DNA from: Chthonomonas sp035294165
GTDB taxonomy: Bacteria > Armatimonadota > Chthonomonadetes > Chthonomonadales > Chthonomonadaceae
Assembly: GCF_035294165.1 (NCBI RefSeq)
Contig: NZ_DATGLN010000015.1
Span: 1 to 17,647 of the forward strand
Direction of reading: 5' to 3'
Length of the DNA stretch: 17,647 bases
The notes under the pieces: generated by a model
Databases searched by the model: none
Told to the model about the DNA's origin: nothing
The model's input: the letters and a program-made list of their open reading frames with translations, nothing else
Translations under genes and position numbers: made by a program
Part shown: in pieces, positions 1-7,092 of the stretch
How the letters are laid out: the number at the start of each line of letters is the position of its first letter
Numbering within the stretch: the stretch's first letter is position 1

Positions 1-409
1 TTATCCCCCCGCACCAGGAAGCCTGCGTATAGACCCTCCAGTTGTCCATATTACCAAAGACCAGGCGGCTAAAAGCGCTCTAGAAGCCCTTAAACAGGCC
101 ATTACACAAGGTCATACCTTCATACGAACCGCTCCACCCGGAGGGAGAGTACCTCCACGTAATGTCATACAGCCAGGAACAAGCGAATTAACAATAACAC
201 GCATGAATTTATGCTATGCGGCTGTAGAGCGAAGCCCTCATCGGTTTCGTCTCCATCTATGCTGGGTTGTAGATTTCGACCAAATAGTTCATGGGAAACC
301 GGTGCCCTTGAATGCCTTACAGTATACAACCGAGGTGGACGTGGACGCGGCAACCGGACGTGTTATGCTTATTGAGTGGCCTGTACCCTTTTTTATACCA
401 CTCAAATAG
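1..409 (+). CDS. C-terminal part of an unrecognised protein with a PepSY-like end (5' truncated)
   Basis: The reading frame starting at base 2 is open from the window edge to the TAG at 407-409 (135 residues), so this is the 3' end of a gene that begins upstream. The ATG at 203 is internal and has no convincing ribosome site. The visible part has a segment with the pattern of a PepSY helix (ITKDQAAKSALEALKQAI, about residues 17-34). Later come a Trp-containing strand (CWVVDF) and TTEVDVDAATGRVMLIEW near the end, which resembles the 'V-D-A-x-T-G-x-V' strand of PepSY and YpeB-like domains. Such domains are usually extracytoplasmic and are linked to peptidase inhibition or assembly. No signal peptide can be judged because the N-terminus is missing. 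The PepSY comparison is by eye. The gene is separated from the next one by 366 bases and is probably not part of the following operon. Confidence 0.7.
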   Translation, partial: YPPAPGSLRIDPPVVHITKDQAAKSALEALKQAITQGHTFIRTAPPGGRVPPRNVIQPGTSELTITRMNLCYAAVERSPHRFRLHLCWVVDFDQIVHGKPVPLNALQYTTEVDVDAATGRVMLIEWPVPFFIPLK

Positions 410-500
410 CCAAGCACCTCTCATCGGGGATTGTAGTTGGAGATATCTTATTAAAGACACCGGTTTCTTAACGTGACACTCCACCTGGTCAAAAGACCAA

Positions 501-565
501 CGACTTCGCGCAGCTGCCCGCGGGCTACGCGAACATGGTAGGGTAGGCACAAGACCTACCCCTAC
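501..565 (+). repeat. Dispersed intergenic hairpin repeat, copy A
   Basis: The left part (501-537) matches bases 10468-10504 at 30 of 37 positions by hand alignment. It is followed directly by a hairpin at 538-565: GTAGGGTAGG, loop CACAAGA, CCTACCCCTAC, with one extra C in the right arm. There is no T-tract, so it is not a typical intrinsic terminator. It looks like a REP or MITE-like non-coding repeat. No transposase is nearby. The second copy lies after the end of the operon. Confidence 0.7.
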
Positions 566-668
566 AATGCGCCTCTCCTTTTACGGTGGGCTAAAGCCCT
601 GCATTGTCATAAAATGGCCGCAAGGAGCATCCTATGTTTTTTCCTTATCCTTGTCTACCGCTTCAAAC

Positions 669-683
669 GTCATGGGACATGAC
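669..683. promoter_or_regulatory. Short inverted repeat upstream of operon, possible operator
   Basis: GTCATG, a GGA spacer, then CATGAC form a perfect 6-base dyad centred about 100 bases before the first start codon of the operon. Its position would suit a dimeric regulator, but a 6-base dyad can arise by chance and no matching regulator gene is seen. Confidence 0.2.
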
Positions 684-775
684 AAGTACACCCTCCCCTG
701 CAAAAAGGCCTGCCGTCTTCCGATAAAAGAAGAAGGATGAAGCGATAAACTGACCCAAGGAAGAGGGCATCGGTC

Positions 776-1735
776 TTGAACGCAAACGACATTCCGCTGA
801 GACGCTCCCTCCTCGTTACCGGAGCAGCGGGCTACCTAGGAGCCGTGTTTTGTGAGCAGGCCCTGCAAGCGGGCTATCATATTGTAGGGGTAGACAATCT
901 GCTCTATAACCAAACTAGCCTCCTGCATCTCTGCAGCCATCCAAACTTCGATTTCGTCCAAGGCGACATACGCGATAAGCAGCTCATGTGCTCGCTTCTA
1001 CGTCGTGCCGATGCCATCGTCAACTTCGCGGGTGTCGTGGGCGCCCCGGCCTGTGATCGCGACCCTTGGTTGGCGCGTGAGGTCAATTTCGAGGCCGTAA
1101 AACAGCTCAATCGCCTTCGTAGTCCTCAGCAACTCTTCCTCCAGCCCACCAGCAACAGCGGCTACGGCACCAAATCCGGTGAGACCTTCTGTACAGAAGA
1201 GACGCCCCTAGAGCCTATCTCCCTCTATGGACGCACAAAAGTTGAGGCCGAATCGGAGCTGCTGGCCAGCTCAAACGCCATCTCTCTGCGCCTAGCCACT
1301 GTGTTTGGCCCCTCGCCGCGAATGCGTCTTGACCTCCTCGTGAACCATTTCGTCTATACGGCCGTCACCGATCGCTACCTTGTGCTTTTTGAAGCAGGCT
1401 TCAAGCGCAACTACGTGCACATTCGCGATGTGGCCGATGGCTTTCTGTTCTGCTTGGAGCATGCCGACAGGATGGTGGGGCAAGCCTACAACTTAGGCCT
1501 CGACAGCGCCAACCTTTCTAAATACGAGCTGGCGCTAAAAGTGAAAGAGTTCGTTCCCGAATTTCATATTGTCTGCTCCGAAATAGGCTCCGACCCCGAT
1601 AAGCGCAACTACATTGTCTCTAGCGAAAAGCTCAGGCGCATGGGCTTTGAGGCTAAGAGAGGCCTGGAAGAGGGCATTCAAGAGCTGCTGAAAGCCTATG
1701 CGCTTTTTGGGCGACGACCTTTTAGAAATATCTAA
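776..1735 (+). CDS. NAD-dependent sugar-nucleotide SDR, Cj1427-like (putative GDP-heptose 4-dehydrogenase)
   Basis: This is an extended short-chain dehydrogenase of 319 residues. The nucleotide-binding loop is GAAGYLG (residues 16-22) and the catalytic set is S126 in PTSNSGYG with Y151xxxK155 (YGRTK). The stretches VGAPACDRDPWLAREVN, RLATVFGPSPRMRLDLLVN, RNYVHIRDV and DPDKRNYIVSS are, as I recall, characteristic of the Campylobacter jejuni Cj1427 type. Cj1427 oxidises C4 of GDP-D-glycero-manno-heptose using tightly bound NAD and 2-oxoglutarate as final acceptor. Broad databases would call it an NAD-dependent epimerase/dehydratase, which is the main alternative. The TTG start is preceded by AAGGAAGAGGG (757-767) at 8 bases, and an in-frame stop at 746-748 leaves no earlier start. 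It is the first gene of the operon, 15 bases before the kinase. The family is certain; the substrate is inferred. Confidence 0.85.
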   Translation: MNANDIPLRRSLLVTGAAGYLGAVFCEQALQAGYHIVGVDNLLYNQTSLLHLCSHPNFDFVQGDIRDKQLMCSLLRRADAIVNFAGVVGAPACDRDPWLAREVNFEAVKQLNRLRSPQQLFLQPTSNSGYGTKSGETFCTEETPLEPISLYGRTKVEAESELLASSNAISLRLATVFGPSPRMRLDLLVNHFVYTAVTDRYLVLFEAGFKRNYVHIRDVADGFLFCLEHADRMVGQAYNLGLDSANLSKYELALKVKEFVPEFHIVCSEIGSDPDKRNYIVSSEKLRRMGFEAKRGLEEGIQELLKAYALFGRRPFRNI

Positions 1736-1750
1736 CGGCGAGAACCTATC

Positions 1751-2827
1751 ATGATCATCAGTAGAACTCCCTATCGCATCTCTTTTTTCGGCGGAGGAAC
1801 CGACTACCCGGCCTGGTTTCGCACCTACGGCGGCGCCGTGCTTGCCGCCACCATTGACAAATACTGCTATCTCTGCTGCCGCTATCTACCGCCTTTCTTC
1901 GATTTCCGGTATCGTGTGGTCTATGCGCGAACCGAGAGCACAACCACAATAGATGCCATCGAACATCCGGCAGTGCGAGAAGTCCTACGTTTTTTGCAGA
2001 TAGAGCGAGGCCTCTCTATTCAACACGATGGCGATCTGCCGGCACGCAGCGGCATGGGCTCCAGCTCCGCCTTCACCGTGGGATTGTTGAACGCCCTTCA
2101 TGCCCTCAAAGGACAAATAGCCACCCAACAGCAGCTAGCCCAAGAGGCTATCGAAGTTGAACAGGAGCGTCTGAAAGAGACGGTCGGCTGCCAAGACCAG
2201 ATTATGGCCGCCTATGGAGGCATTAATCACATCACCTTTTTACCGGATAGCCAATTTCTCGTGAGACCGGTTACCCTCGCTCCAGAACGACTTTCGGAAT
2301 TGAACACCAGCCTCATGTTGTTTTACACGGGAGTAAAACGAACTGCAGCTCAAGTGGCCGAGACCTATGTGCAACACCTCAGCGCCAAAAAACAGCAGTT
2401 GCGAGTTATGAAAGCTCTCGTCGAGGAAGGCCTTTCTATACTAACAGGCCAGCGCGAAATGAGGGAGTTCGGCGAGTTGCTGCATGAGGGTTGGGAGCTA
2501 AAGCGCTCCCTCAGCAATGCAGTGAGCAACCAGCGCATTGACGCCATCTATGAGACCGCACGCAAGGCCGGGGCTCTCGGTGGAAAAATCACCGGGGCCG
2601 GCGGAGGAGGCTTTCTTCTGCTCTTTGTGCCCCCAGAAAACCAACCCGCCGTGAAAGAGGCACTCGCCAACCTCATCCATGTACCTTTCCACTTCGACTT
2701 CTCCGGCAGCCGCATCATCTACTTCGACCCAGAAACCGACTACGCCATCGTGGAACAAGAACGAATGCGGCAACCGCTCACCGAATTCGAGGAGCTAGCC
2801 GTCACCACGCCACCACAGGCAGCTTAG
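1751..2827 (+). CDS. hddA: GHMP-family sugar kinase, HddA-like (D-glycero-D-manno-heptose 7-phosphate 1-kinase type)
   Basis: A cytoplasmic GHMP kinase of 358 residues. Motif 1 is RTPYRISFFGGGTDYP (5-20). The ATP-binding motif 2 is PARSGMGSSSAF (97-108). The conserved acidic residue is D149 in GCQDQIMAAYGG. Motif 3 is GGKITGAGGGGFLLLF (277-292). The N-terminus and the following TYGGAVLAATIDKY are typical of HddA, which phosphorylates heptose 7-phosphate at C1 on the way to GDP-heptose. HddA is usually about 340 residues, and the extra length here is in the C-terminal tail. Related kinases act on fucose, galactose or mevalonate, so the substrate is not proven. The usual partners GmhA, GmhB and HddC are absent from the window. 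The ATG lies 15 bases after the preceding stop with only a weak ribosome site (GGCGAGAA), which suggests coupled translation. Eleven bases separate it from the next gene. Confidence 0.85.
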   Translation: MIISRTPYRISFFGGGTDYPAWFRTYGGAVLAATIDKYCYLCCRYLPPFFDFRYRVVYARTESTTTIDAIEHPAVREVLRFLQIERGLSIQHDGDLPARSGMGSSSAFTVGLLNALHALKGQIATQQQLAQEAIEVEQERLKETVGCQDQIMAAYGGINHITFLPDSQFLVRPVTLAPERLSELNTSLMLFYTGVKRTAAQVAETYVQHLSAKKQQLRVMKALVEEGLSILTGQREMREFGELLHEGWELKRSLSNAVSNQRIDAIYETARKAGALGGKITGAGGGGFLLLFVPPENQPAVKEALANLIHVPFHFDFSGSRIIYFDPETDYAIVEQERMRQPLTEFEELAVTTPPQAA

Positions 2828-2838
2828 GAAAACCCTCT

Positions 2839-3792
2839 ATGAACCTAGATAGACATACAAAGATTTGGATAGCCGGTTCCGATACGTTCCTAGGCTCGGC
2901 TTTGTTAAGAGCTTTTCAACGCGCCGGCTATACACACTGTTTGGGCGACCCGACAGGCATAGACCTCACCGACCCAGCCGATGTAGAGATGCTGCTAGCT
3001 CGCTTTAGGCCCACCGTCGTTCTCGTTGCAGCAGGCCTCTCCGGCGGGATCGGGTTGAATAAACATCAGCCGGCCAACCTAATGACACACAACCTGCAGA
3101 TGATCACCAATATCCTTCCGGCGGCGCACTACTTTGGGGTGAAGCGGCTGCTTTACTTCGCAAGCTCCTGCATCTATCCGAGAGAGTGCCCCATGCCGGC
3201 ACGCGAGGAGATGTTGATGACCGGGCCTATGGAACCGACCAGCGAGTTCTACTCTACGGCAAAACTGACCGGCCTGAAACTCTGTGAGGCATTTCATCGG
3301 CAGTACGGCGCCGATTTCTTCGGCGTGATCCCCACAAACCTCTACGGTCCTCAAGATGTCCTAGACCCCGAACGCGCCCATGTCGTAGGTGCCCTGCTGA
3401 ACCGCATCGGCTGGGCTAAACACATGCAGCTGCCGGAAGTGCAAGTTTGGGGCACAGGCAACGTACGACGCGAGCTGCTGCATGTAGACGATGCAGCAGA
3501 GGCGGCAGTGCTGCTAACGGAGCGCTATGTGGGGGGGAAACCGGTGAATATCGGGGGCGGCGAAGTGTATAGCGTTCGTGAGCTGGCCGAAAAGATCGGC
3601 GAGGTGGTGGGCTACACAGGACGCCTCTGCTTCGATACCTCACGGCCAGACGGTGCTCCCTACAAGGCGCTTGATGGGCGTATTCTGGAAGAGCTGGGGT
3701 GGAGACCACGGCGCACATTGGTTGAGGGGTTGCAAGAGATGTGGAACCACTTCTTGGAGTTGCTCTCCGGCGAGCAGCGCAAAGTGGCCTAG
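2839..3792 (+). CDS. GDP-L-fucose synthase-like SDR (epimerase/reductase, WcaG/ColC/Cj1428 group)
   Basis: An extended SDR of 317 residues that follows the GDP-L-fucose synthase pattern: SGGIGLNKHQPANLM (68-82), SSCIYP (109-114), Y138xxxK142, PTNLYGP (165-171) and H181. These correspond to the E. coli Fcl residues Ser107, Cys109, Tyr136, Lys140 and His179 with a constant shift of two, so the active site is complete. The nucleotide loop (GSDTFLGS, 13-20) differs from the more usual GHxGMVGS. Fcl converts GDP-4-keto-6-deoxymannose to GDP-L-fucose by C3/C5 epimerisation and NADPH reduction at C4. Relatives do similar steps for colitose (ColC) and Campylobacter heptoses (Cj1428). No GDP-mannose 4,6-dehydratase is in the window, and the neighbours favour a heptose or dideoxy sugar over fucose. 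The start has AGGA in TTAGGAAAACC, overlapping the previous stop codon. Confidence 0.87.
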   Translation: MNLDRHTKIWIAGSDTFLGSALLRAFQRAGYTHCLGDPTGIDLTDPADVEMLLARFRPTVVLVAAGLSGGIGLNKHQPANLMTHNLQMITNILPAAHYFGVKRLLYFASSCIYPRECPMPAREEMLMTGPMEPTSEFYSTAKLTGLKLCEAFHRQYGADFFGVIPTNLYGPQDVLDPERAHVVGALLNRIGWAKHMQLPEVQVWGTGNVRRELLHVDDAAEAAVLLTERYVGGKPVNIGGGEVYSVRELAEKIGEVVGYTGRLCFDTSRPDGAPYKALDGRILEELGWRPRRTLVEGLQEMWNHFLELLSGEQRKVA

Positions 3793-3795
3793 GAG

Positions 3796-4788
3796 TTGAA
3801 CGAGAAGGAGAAATCGTTAGCGATGCTGGTACGTTTCTACCGTGCGCTCTATCGCATACGCCGTGTTGAAGAGGAGATCGCTCGGATTTACCCTACCGAT
3901 AAGATCAAAAGCCCATGCCATCTGTCTATCGGCCAGGAGGCCATCGCTGTGGCTGTATGCGAGGCGCTTCAACCGGAAGATGTGGTGTTTATGACCTATC
4001 GTGGGCATGCTCACTACCTTGCCAAAGGCGGTGATTTGAATCGCATGATCGCCGAGCTTTACGGCAAAGCCACCGGCTGCGCCAAAGGGAAAGGCGGCTC
4101 CATGCATCTGGTGGATGCCGAAGTGGGGGTTATGGGTGCCTCTGCAGTGGTAGGTACCTCGTTACCCCAATCGGTAGGCTATGCCTATGCCCTTAAAGTA
4201 CGTAGGTCTAACGCCATTGTGGCCAGCTTCTTTGGAGACGGGGCCACCGAAGAGGGTGCCGCGCACGAAAGCCTCAACTTCGCCGCCTTAAAGCGTCTGC
4301 CGGTGCTCTTCGTTTGTGAGAACAACGGCTATGCAATCCATTCTCGTCAGCAGGCACGACAGGCCAACCCAGACCTCTGTAGCTGGGCAGGCTCCTACGG
4401 TCTGCCAACCGCGAAAGCCGATAGCAACGACATCTTCGGCCTTTATGAAACGGCCCAACAGGCCGTCGAGCACGTACGACGCGGGCGCGGCCCCTACTTC
4501 CTCGAATGCCTTACCTACCGTTGGAAAGAGCATGTGGGGCCGGGAGACGATTTCCACGCCGGCTATCGCTCTTCGGATGAGTTACAGCCATGGCAGGAGA
4601 AAGACCCATTGCGCGTGCTGGCCCAACAGCTAGAGCCTACAGTGCGCTGCGCCATAGAGACGGAAATCGAGAAGGAGATTGCGACGGCTTTCGCTTTCGC
4701 CGAAGAGTCGCCTTGGCCTAACCCATCAGAACTATTTACCGATACCTTCCACGAGGTGCAACATGGAGCGATTGTTAACGTGCGCTGA
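3796..4788 (+). CDS. TPP-dependent 2-oxoacid dehydrogenase E1 alpha subunit homologue
   Basis: A protein of 330 residues matching the alpha subunit of heterotetrameric E1 (pyruvate or acetoin dehydrogenase type). It has the TPP motif GDG (147-149) through NN (176-177), GQE (46-48), TYRGHAHYLAKG (67-78), KGKGGSMHL (98-106) and a phosphorylation-loop histidine in TYRWKEHVGPGDD (H246). The catalytic residues are kept, so it should decarboxylate a 2-oxoacid with the beta subunit. No lipoyl E2 or E3 gene is near, and it sits among nucleotide-sugar genes, which suggests a carboligase that transfers the two-carbon unit to a keto-sugar. An ordinary pyruvate or acetoin dehydrogenase E1 is the alternative. 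The start is uncertain: TTG at 3796 directly abuts AGGAG (3791-3795), whereas ATG at 3823 has AAGGAG (3805-3810) 12 bases ahead and would give 321 residues. It is in the same frame as the preceding gene. Its end overlaps the beta gene by 26 bases. Confidence 0.88.
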   Translation: MNEKEKSLAMLVRFYRALYRIRRVEEEIARIYPTDKIKSPCHLSIGQEAIAVAVCEALQPEDVVFMTYRGHAHYLAKGGDLNRMIAELYGKATGCAKGKGGSMHLVDAEVGVMGASAVVGTSLPQSVGYAYALKVRRSNAIVASFFGDGATEEGAAHESLNFAALKRLPVLFVCENNGYAIHSRQQARQANPDLCSWAGSYGLPTAKADSNDIFGLYETAQQAVEHVRRGRGPYFLECLTYRWKEHVGPGDDFHAGYRSSDELQPWQEKDPLRVLAQQLEPTVRCAIETEIEKEIATAFAFAEESPWPNPSELFTDTFHEVQHGAIVNVR

Positions 4789-5809
4789 GGCCATTCATGA
4801 GGCCACCGAACAAGAGATGGCACGCGACCCCAGTGTGCTGGTTTTGGGACAAGGCGTAGACGATTTTCGCGGCATCTACGGCACCACAAAAGGACTGGCG
4901 CAGAAATTCGGCGCAGACCGCGTTTTCGACACCCCTCTTGCCGAAGATGGGATGACCGGAGTGGCCATCGGCGCCGCCCTTGCCGGAATGCGCCCCATCC
5001 ATGTGCATATTCGCATGGACTTCCTTCTGCTCTGTATGAACCAACTCATCAACATCGCGGCCAAAAGCAGCTATATGTTCGGTGGCTCGCTGCATGTGCC
5101 TCTGGTCGTACGTAGCGTCATCGGGCGCAGTTGGGGGCAAGGCGCACAACATTCACAAGGGCTTCATGCCCTCTTCATGCATATTCCAGGGCTAAAAGTG
5201 GTGGCCCCAAGCACCCCCTACGACGCTAAAGGGCTTCTTATCGAGGCCATCCGTGACGACAATCCGGTGATCTTCGTGGAGCATCGCATGGTGCACGCCC
5301 TTAAAGGACATGTGCCGGAAGAAAGCTATACGGTTCCATTCGGTCGCGCACGCATCCTGGAGGAGGGAGACGATATTACTCTGGTCGGCATCTCACACAT
5401 GGTGGTGGAGTGCCTTCGGGCTGCGCAGTGCTTGACTCAAATAGGCCTCCGGGCCGAGGTCATAGACCCTGTGTCGCTAAGCCCCTTAGACGCCGAAACC
5501 ATTGTAAAATCGGTGCGCAAAACCGGAAAGCTGCTTGTTGTAGACACAGGGTGGACGCCCTGCGGCGCCGGTGCCGAGATAGTAACTCAGGTGGCCGAGC
5601 GATTGCAGGGCGAACAAGTTTTCCGTTTTGCGCGCATGGGCTACCAACCTGTTCCGTGTCCTACGACACCGGTTCTTGAGGAACTCTTCTACCCAACCCC
5701 CCAAACCATCGCCGCCACGGCCGCACGCCTTGTGCGTGGAGAAGCCCACGACTGGATGCCGGAAAAGATCGAAGCACCCGAACTCGTTCAATTCAAAGGA
5801 CCTTTCTAA
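4763..5809 (+). CDS. TPP-dependent 2-oxoacid dehydrogenase E1 beta subunit homologue
   Basis: A protein of 348 residues, partner of the alpha subunit. The N-terminal pyrimidine-binding domain shows RDPSVLVLGQGVDD (21-34), GTTKGLAQKFG (40-50) and DTPLAEDGMTGVAIGAALAG (56-75), with E61 in the place of the TPP-activating glutamate. GAQHSQGLHALFMHIPGLK (127-145) carries the active-site His130, followed by VVAPSTPYDAKGLL. The C-terminal transketolase-like domain runs from about 200. It is slightly longer than the usual 325 residues because of a C-terminal tail rich in P and E. I chose ATG 4763 over an upstream in-frame ATG at 4679 because GAGGTG lies 4 bases ahead and the family N-terminus begins here. 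The longer form would sit deep in the alpha gene. The 26-base overlap implies tight coupling and a fixed ratio of the two subunits. The next gene starts one base after its stop. Confidence 0.88.
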   Translation: MERLLTCAEAIHEATEQEMARDPSVLVLGQGVDDFRGIYGTTKGLAQKFGADRVFDTPLAEDGMTGVAIGAALAGMRPIHVHIRMDFLLLCMNQLINIAAKSSYMFGGSLHVPLVVRSVIGRSWGQGAQHSQGLHALFMHIPGLKVVAPSTPYDAKGLLIEAIRDDNPVIFVEHRMVHALKGHVPEESYTVPFGRARILEEGDDITLVGISHMVVECLRAAQCLTQIGLRAEVIDPVSLSPLDAETIVKSVRKTGKLLVVDTGWTPCGAGAEIVTQVAERLQGEQVFRFARMGYQPVPCPTTPVLEELFYPTPQTIAATAARLVRGEAHDWMPEKIEAPELVQFKGPF

Positions 5810-5810
5810 A

Positions 5811-7082
5811 ATGACCGCCCAACCGAACTACCGTTCCAAAGAACACCTCCTAGAAAGCGAAACACCCGCCCCTTCCTCGGTCTCGGCCGCCATTGTGGCC
5901 TCCCGTCTGAACTGGCCGCTTATGCAGAACAACCTAACACGCGCCGATCTCGACGCCGTCATCGCCCTGCTGCAGCAGGAAGACCCAAAGCTGACACATG
6001 GAGAGCACGTTCTGGCCTTCGAGGAGGAATGGTCACGTTGGCTCGGCGTTCGCTACAGCGTTATGGTGAACTCAGGCGCGTCGGCTAACCTGCTAACGAT
6101 GACGGCATTGCGTCTGCTGAAAGGGCCCGGCGAGGTCATCGTGCCCACCATTACCTGGGTTTCCGACATCGCCTCTGTCCTACAATGCGGTTTTACCCCC
6201 GTTTTTGTGGATATTGACCCTCATACCCTCGGCATGGACACCCGCCAGGTTTTGCAGAAACTAGGGCCAAACACTCGCGCCGTCTTTCTCACTCATGTGC
6301 TCGGCTACAATGCGCTTACAGACGAGCTGCTCGATGAGCTAGAGCAGCGCGGCATTCCCCTCATCGAAGATGTGTGCGAGTCGTATGGCGCCACCTTCAA
6401 GGGGCGCAAATTAGGCACTTTTGGCCTCATGAGCAACTTCTCCTTCTACTATGCGCACCACCTCACCACCATCGAAGGAGGCATGATCTCCACCAACTCT
6501 GAGGAGCTTTATGAGATGTTGCGAATGCTGCGCTCGCACGGCATGGTGCGCGAAGCTCACTCAAGAAACTGGCGCCATAGCTATAGTCGGCGTCACCCCG
6601 ACCTCAACCCCGACTTTATCTTCGCCTACCCCGGCTACAATGTGAGACCAACGGAAATCAACGCCGTTATTGGGCGCTCACAGCTTCGGCGCCTCGATGC
6701 AAACAACGAAAAACGACGTGAGAACCTGCGCATCTTTCTAGAAAACCTCGACCCCCAAAAGTACTTTACCGAGTTCCGTACGGAGGGAAGCTGCAGCTAC
6801 GCGCTCACGCTGGTGTTACGTGAACCCGATGAGGCGCTCTGCGCCAACGTCATGCTCACACTGCGCGCTCACGGGGTAGAGTTCCGCCGAGGCACGGCCG
6901 GAGGAGGGAACCAACTGCGCCAGCCTTATTTAGAAAATGTCGTCCCTCGTGGCATCTGGCATGACTACCCAGAGGCCGATCATATTCACTTTTACGGTTT
7001 TTACATCGGCAACTACCCCTCTCTTGAACGCCAGAAGATCGAACAGTTGTGCGCATTATTAAACTCGCTTTCGGGAAATTAA
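5811..7082 (+). CDS. DegT/DnrJ/EryC1/StrS-fold PLP enzyme with Lys-to-His active site, ColD-like putative sugar 3-dehydratase
   Basis: A protein of 423 residues with the DegT sugar aminotransferase fold: MVNSGASANLLTM (85-97), EVIVPTITWVSDI (108-120), PVFVDIDPHTLGMD (130-143) and the cofactor-nitrogen aspartate in IEDVCESYGA (185-194, D187). The segment that normally holds the Schiff-base lysine reads SFYYAHHLTTIEGG (211-224), so His216 stands in the lysine position. This is the signature of ColD and of CDP-sugar 3-dehydrases, which use PMP to remove the C3 hydroxyl of a 4-keto sugar. The cysteines are scattered, so there is no [2Fe-2S] set as in the CDP enzyme E1, which favours the ColD type that needs only glutamate. 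Databases will probably call it an aminotransferase. The ATG has AAAGGA (5795-5800) 10 bases ahead; an upstream in-frame ATG at 5628 lies inside the E1 beta gene. It is one base from the beta stop. Confidence 0.86.
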   Translation: MTAQPNYRSKEHLLESETPAPSSVSAAIVASRLNWPLMQNNLTRADLDAVIALLQQEDPKLTHGEHVLAFEEEWSRWLGVRYSVMVNSGASANLLTMTALRLLKGPGEVIVPTITWVSDIASVLQCGFTPVFVDIDPHTLGMDTRQVLQKLGPNTRAVFLTHVLGYNALTDELLDELEQRGIPLIEDVCESYGATFKGRKLGTFGLMSNFSFYYAHHLTTIEGGMISTNSEELYEMLRMLRSHGMVREAHSRNWRHSYSRRHPDLNPDFIFAYPGYNVRPTEINAVIGRSQLRRLDANNEKRRENLRIFLENLDPQKYFTEFRTEGSCSYALTLVLREPDEALCANVMLTLRAHGVEFRRGTAGGGNQLRQPYLENVVPRGIWHDYPEADHIHFYGFYIGNYPSLERQKIEQLCALLNSLSGN

Positions 7083-7092
7083 GGGAAAAAAC

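Larger units (their letters stand above)
410..775. other. Intergenic region upstream of the glycan operon
   Basis: This stretch of 366 bases has no credible gene. It holds a short perfect inverted repeat at 486-499 (TGGTC AAAA GACCA), one copy of a hairpin repeat (about 501-565), and a 6-base inverted repeat at 669-683 (GTCATG GGA CATGAC). The last of these could be an operator, but nothing else supports that. I found no well-spaced -35/-10 pair. TTGTCA (604-609) has no good -10 partner, and TAAAAT (610-615) has no good -35. The promoter of the operon should lie here, but I cannot place it. Confidence 0.6.

Noticed and set aside
203..409. Stand-alone small gene starting at the ATG at 203
   Set aside because: The same frame is open back to base 2 of the window with coherent protein sequence, so this ATG is internal to a longer truncated gene.
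486..499. TGGTC AAAA GACCA as a terminator or operator
   Set aside because: The stem is only 5 bases with no T-tract, and it is absent from the other repeat copy. Chance is likely.
538..565. Intrinsic terminator
   Set aside because: The hairpin has no following T-tract and has a second copy in the window, so a repeat is the better reading. The same applies to 10521-10550.
604..638. TTGTCA with TATGTT as operon promoter
   Set aside because: The spacing is 23 bases, too long for a sigma70 promoter.
4679..4762. Upstream start for the E1 beta gene
   Set aside because: The extra 28 residues overlap the alpha gene further and do not resemble the family. ATG 4763 has a good ribosome site.
5628..5810. 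Upstream start for the DegT-fold gene
   Set aside because: It lies entirely inside the E1 beta gene and adds 61 residues unlike the family. ATG 5811 has AAAGGA ahead.
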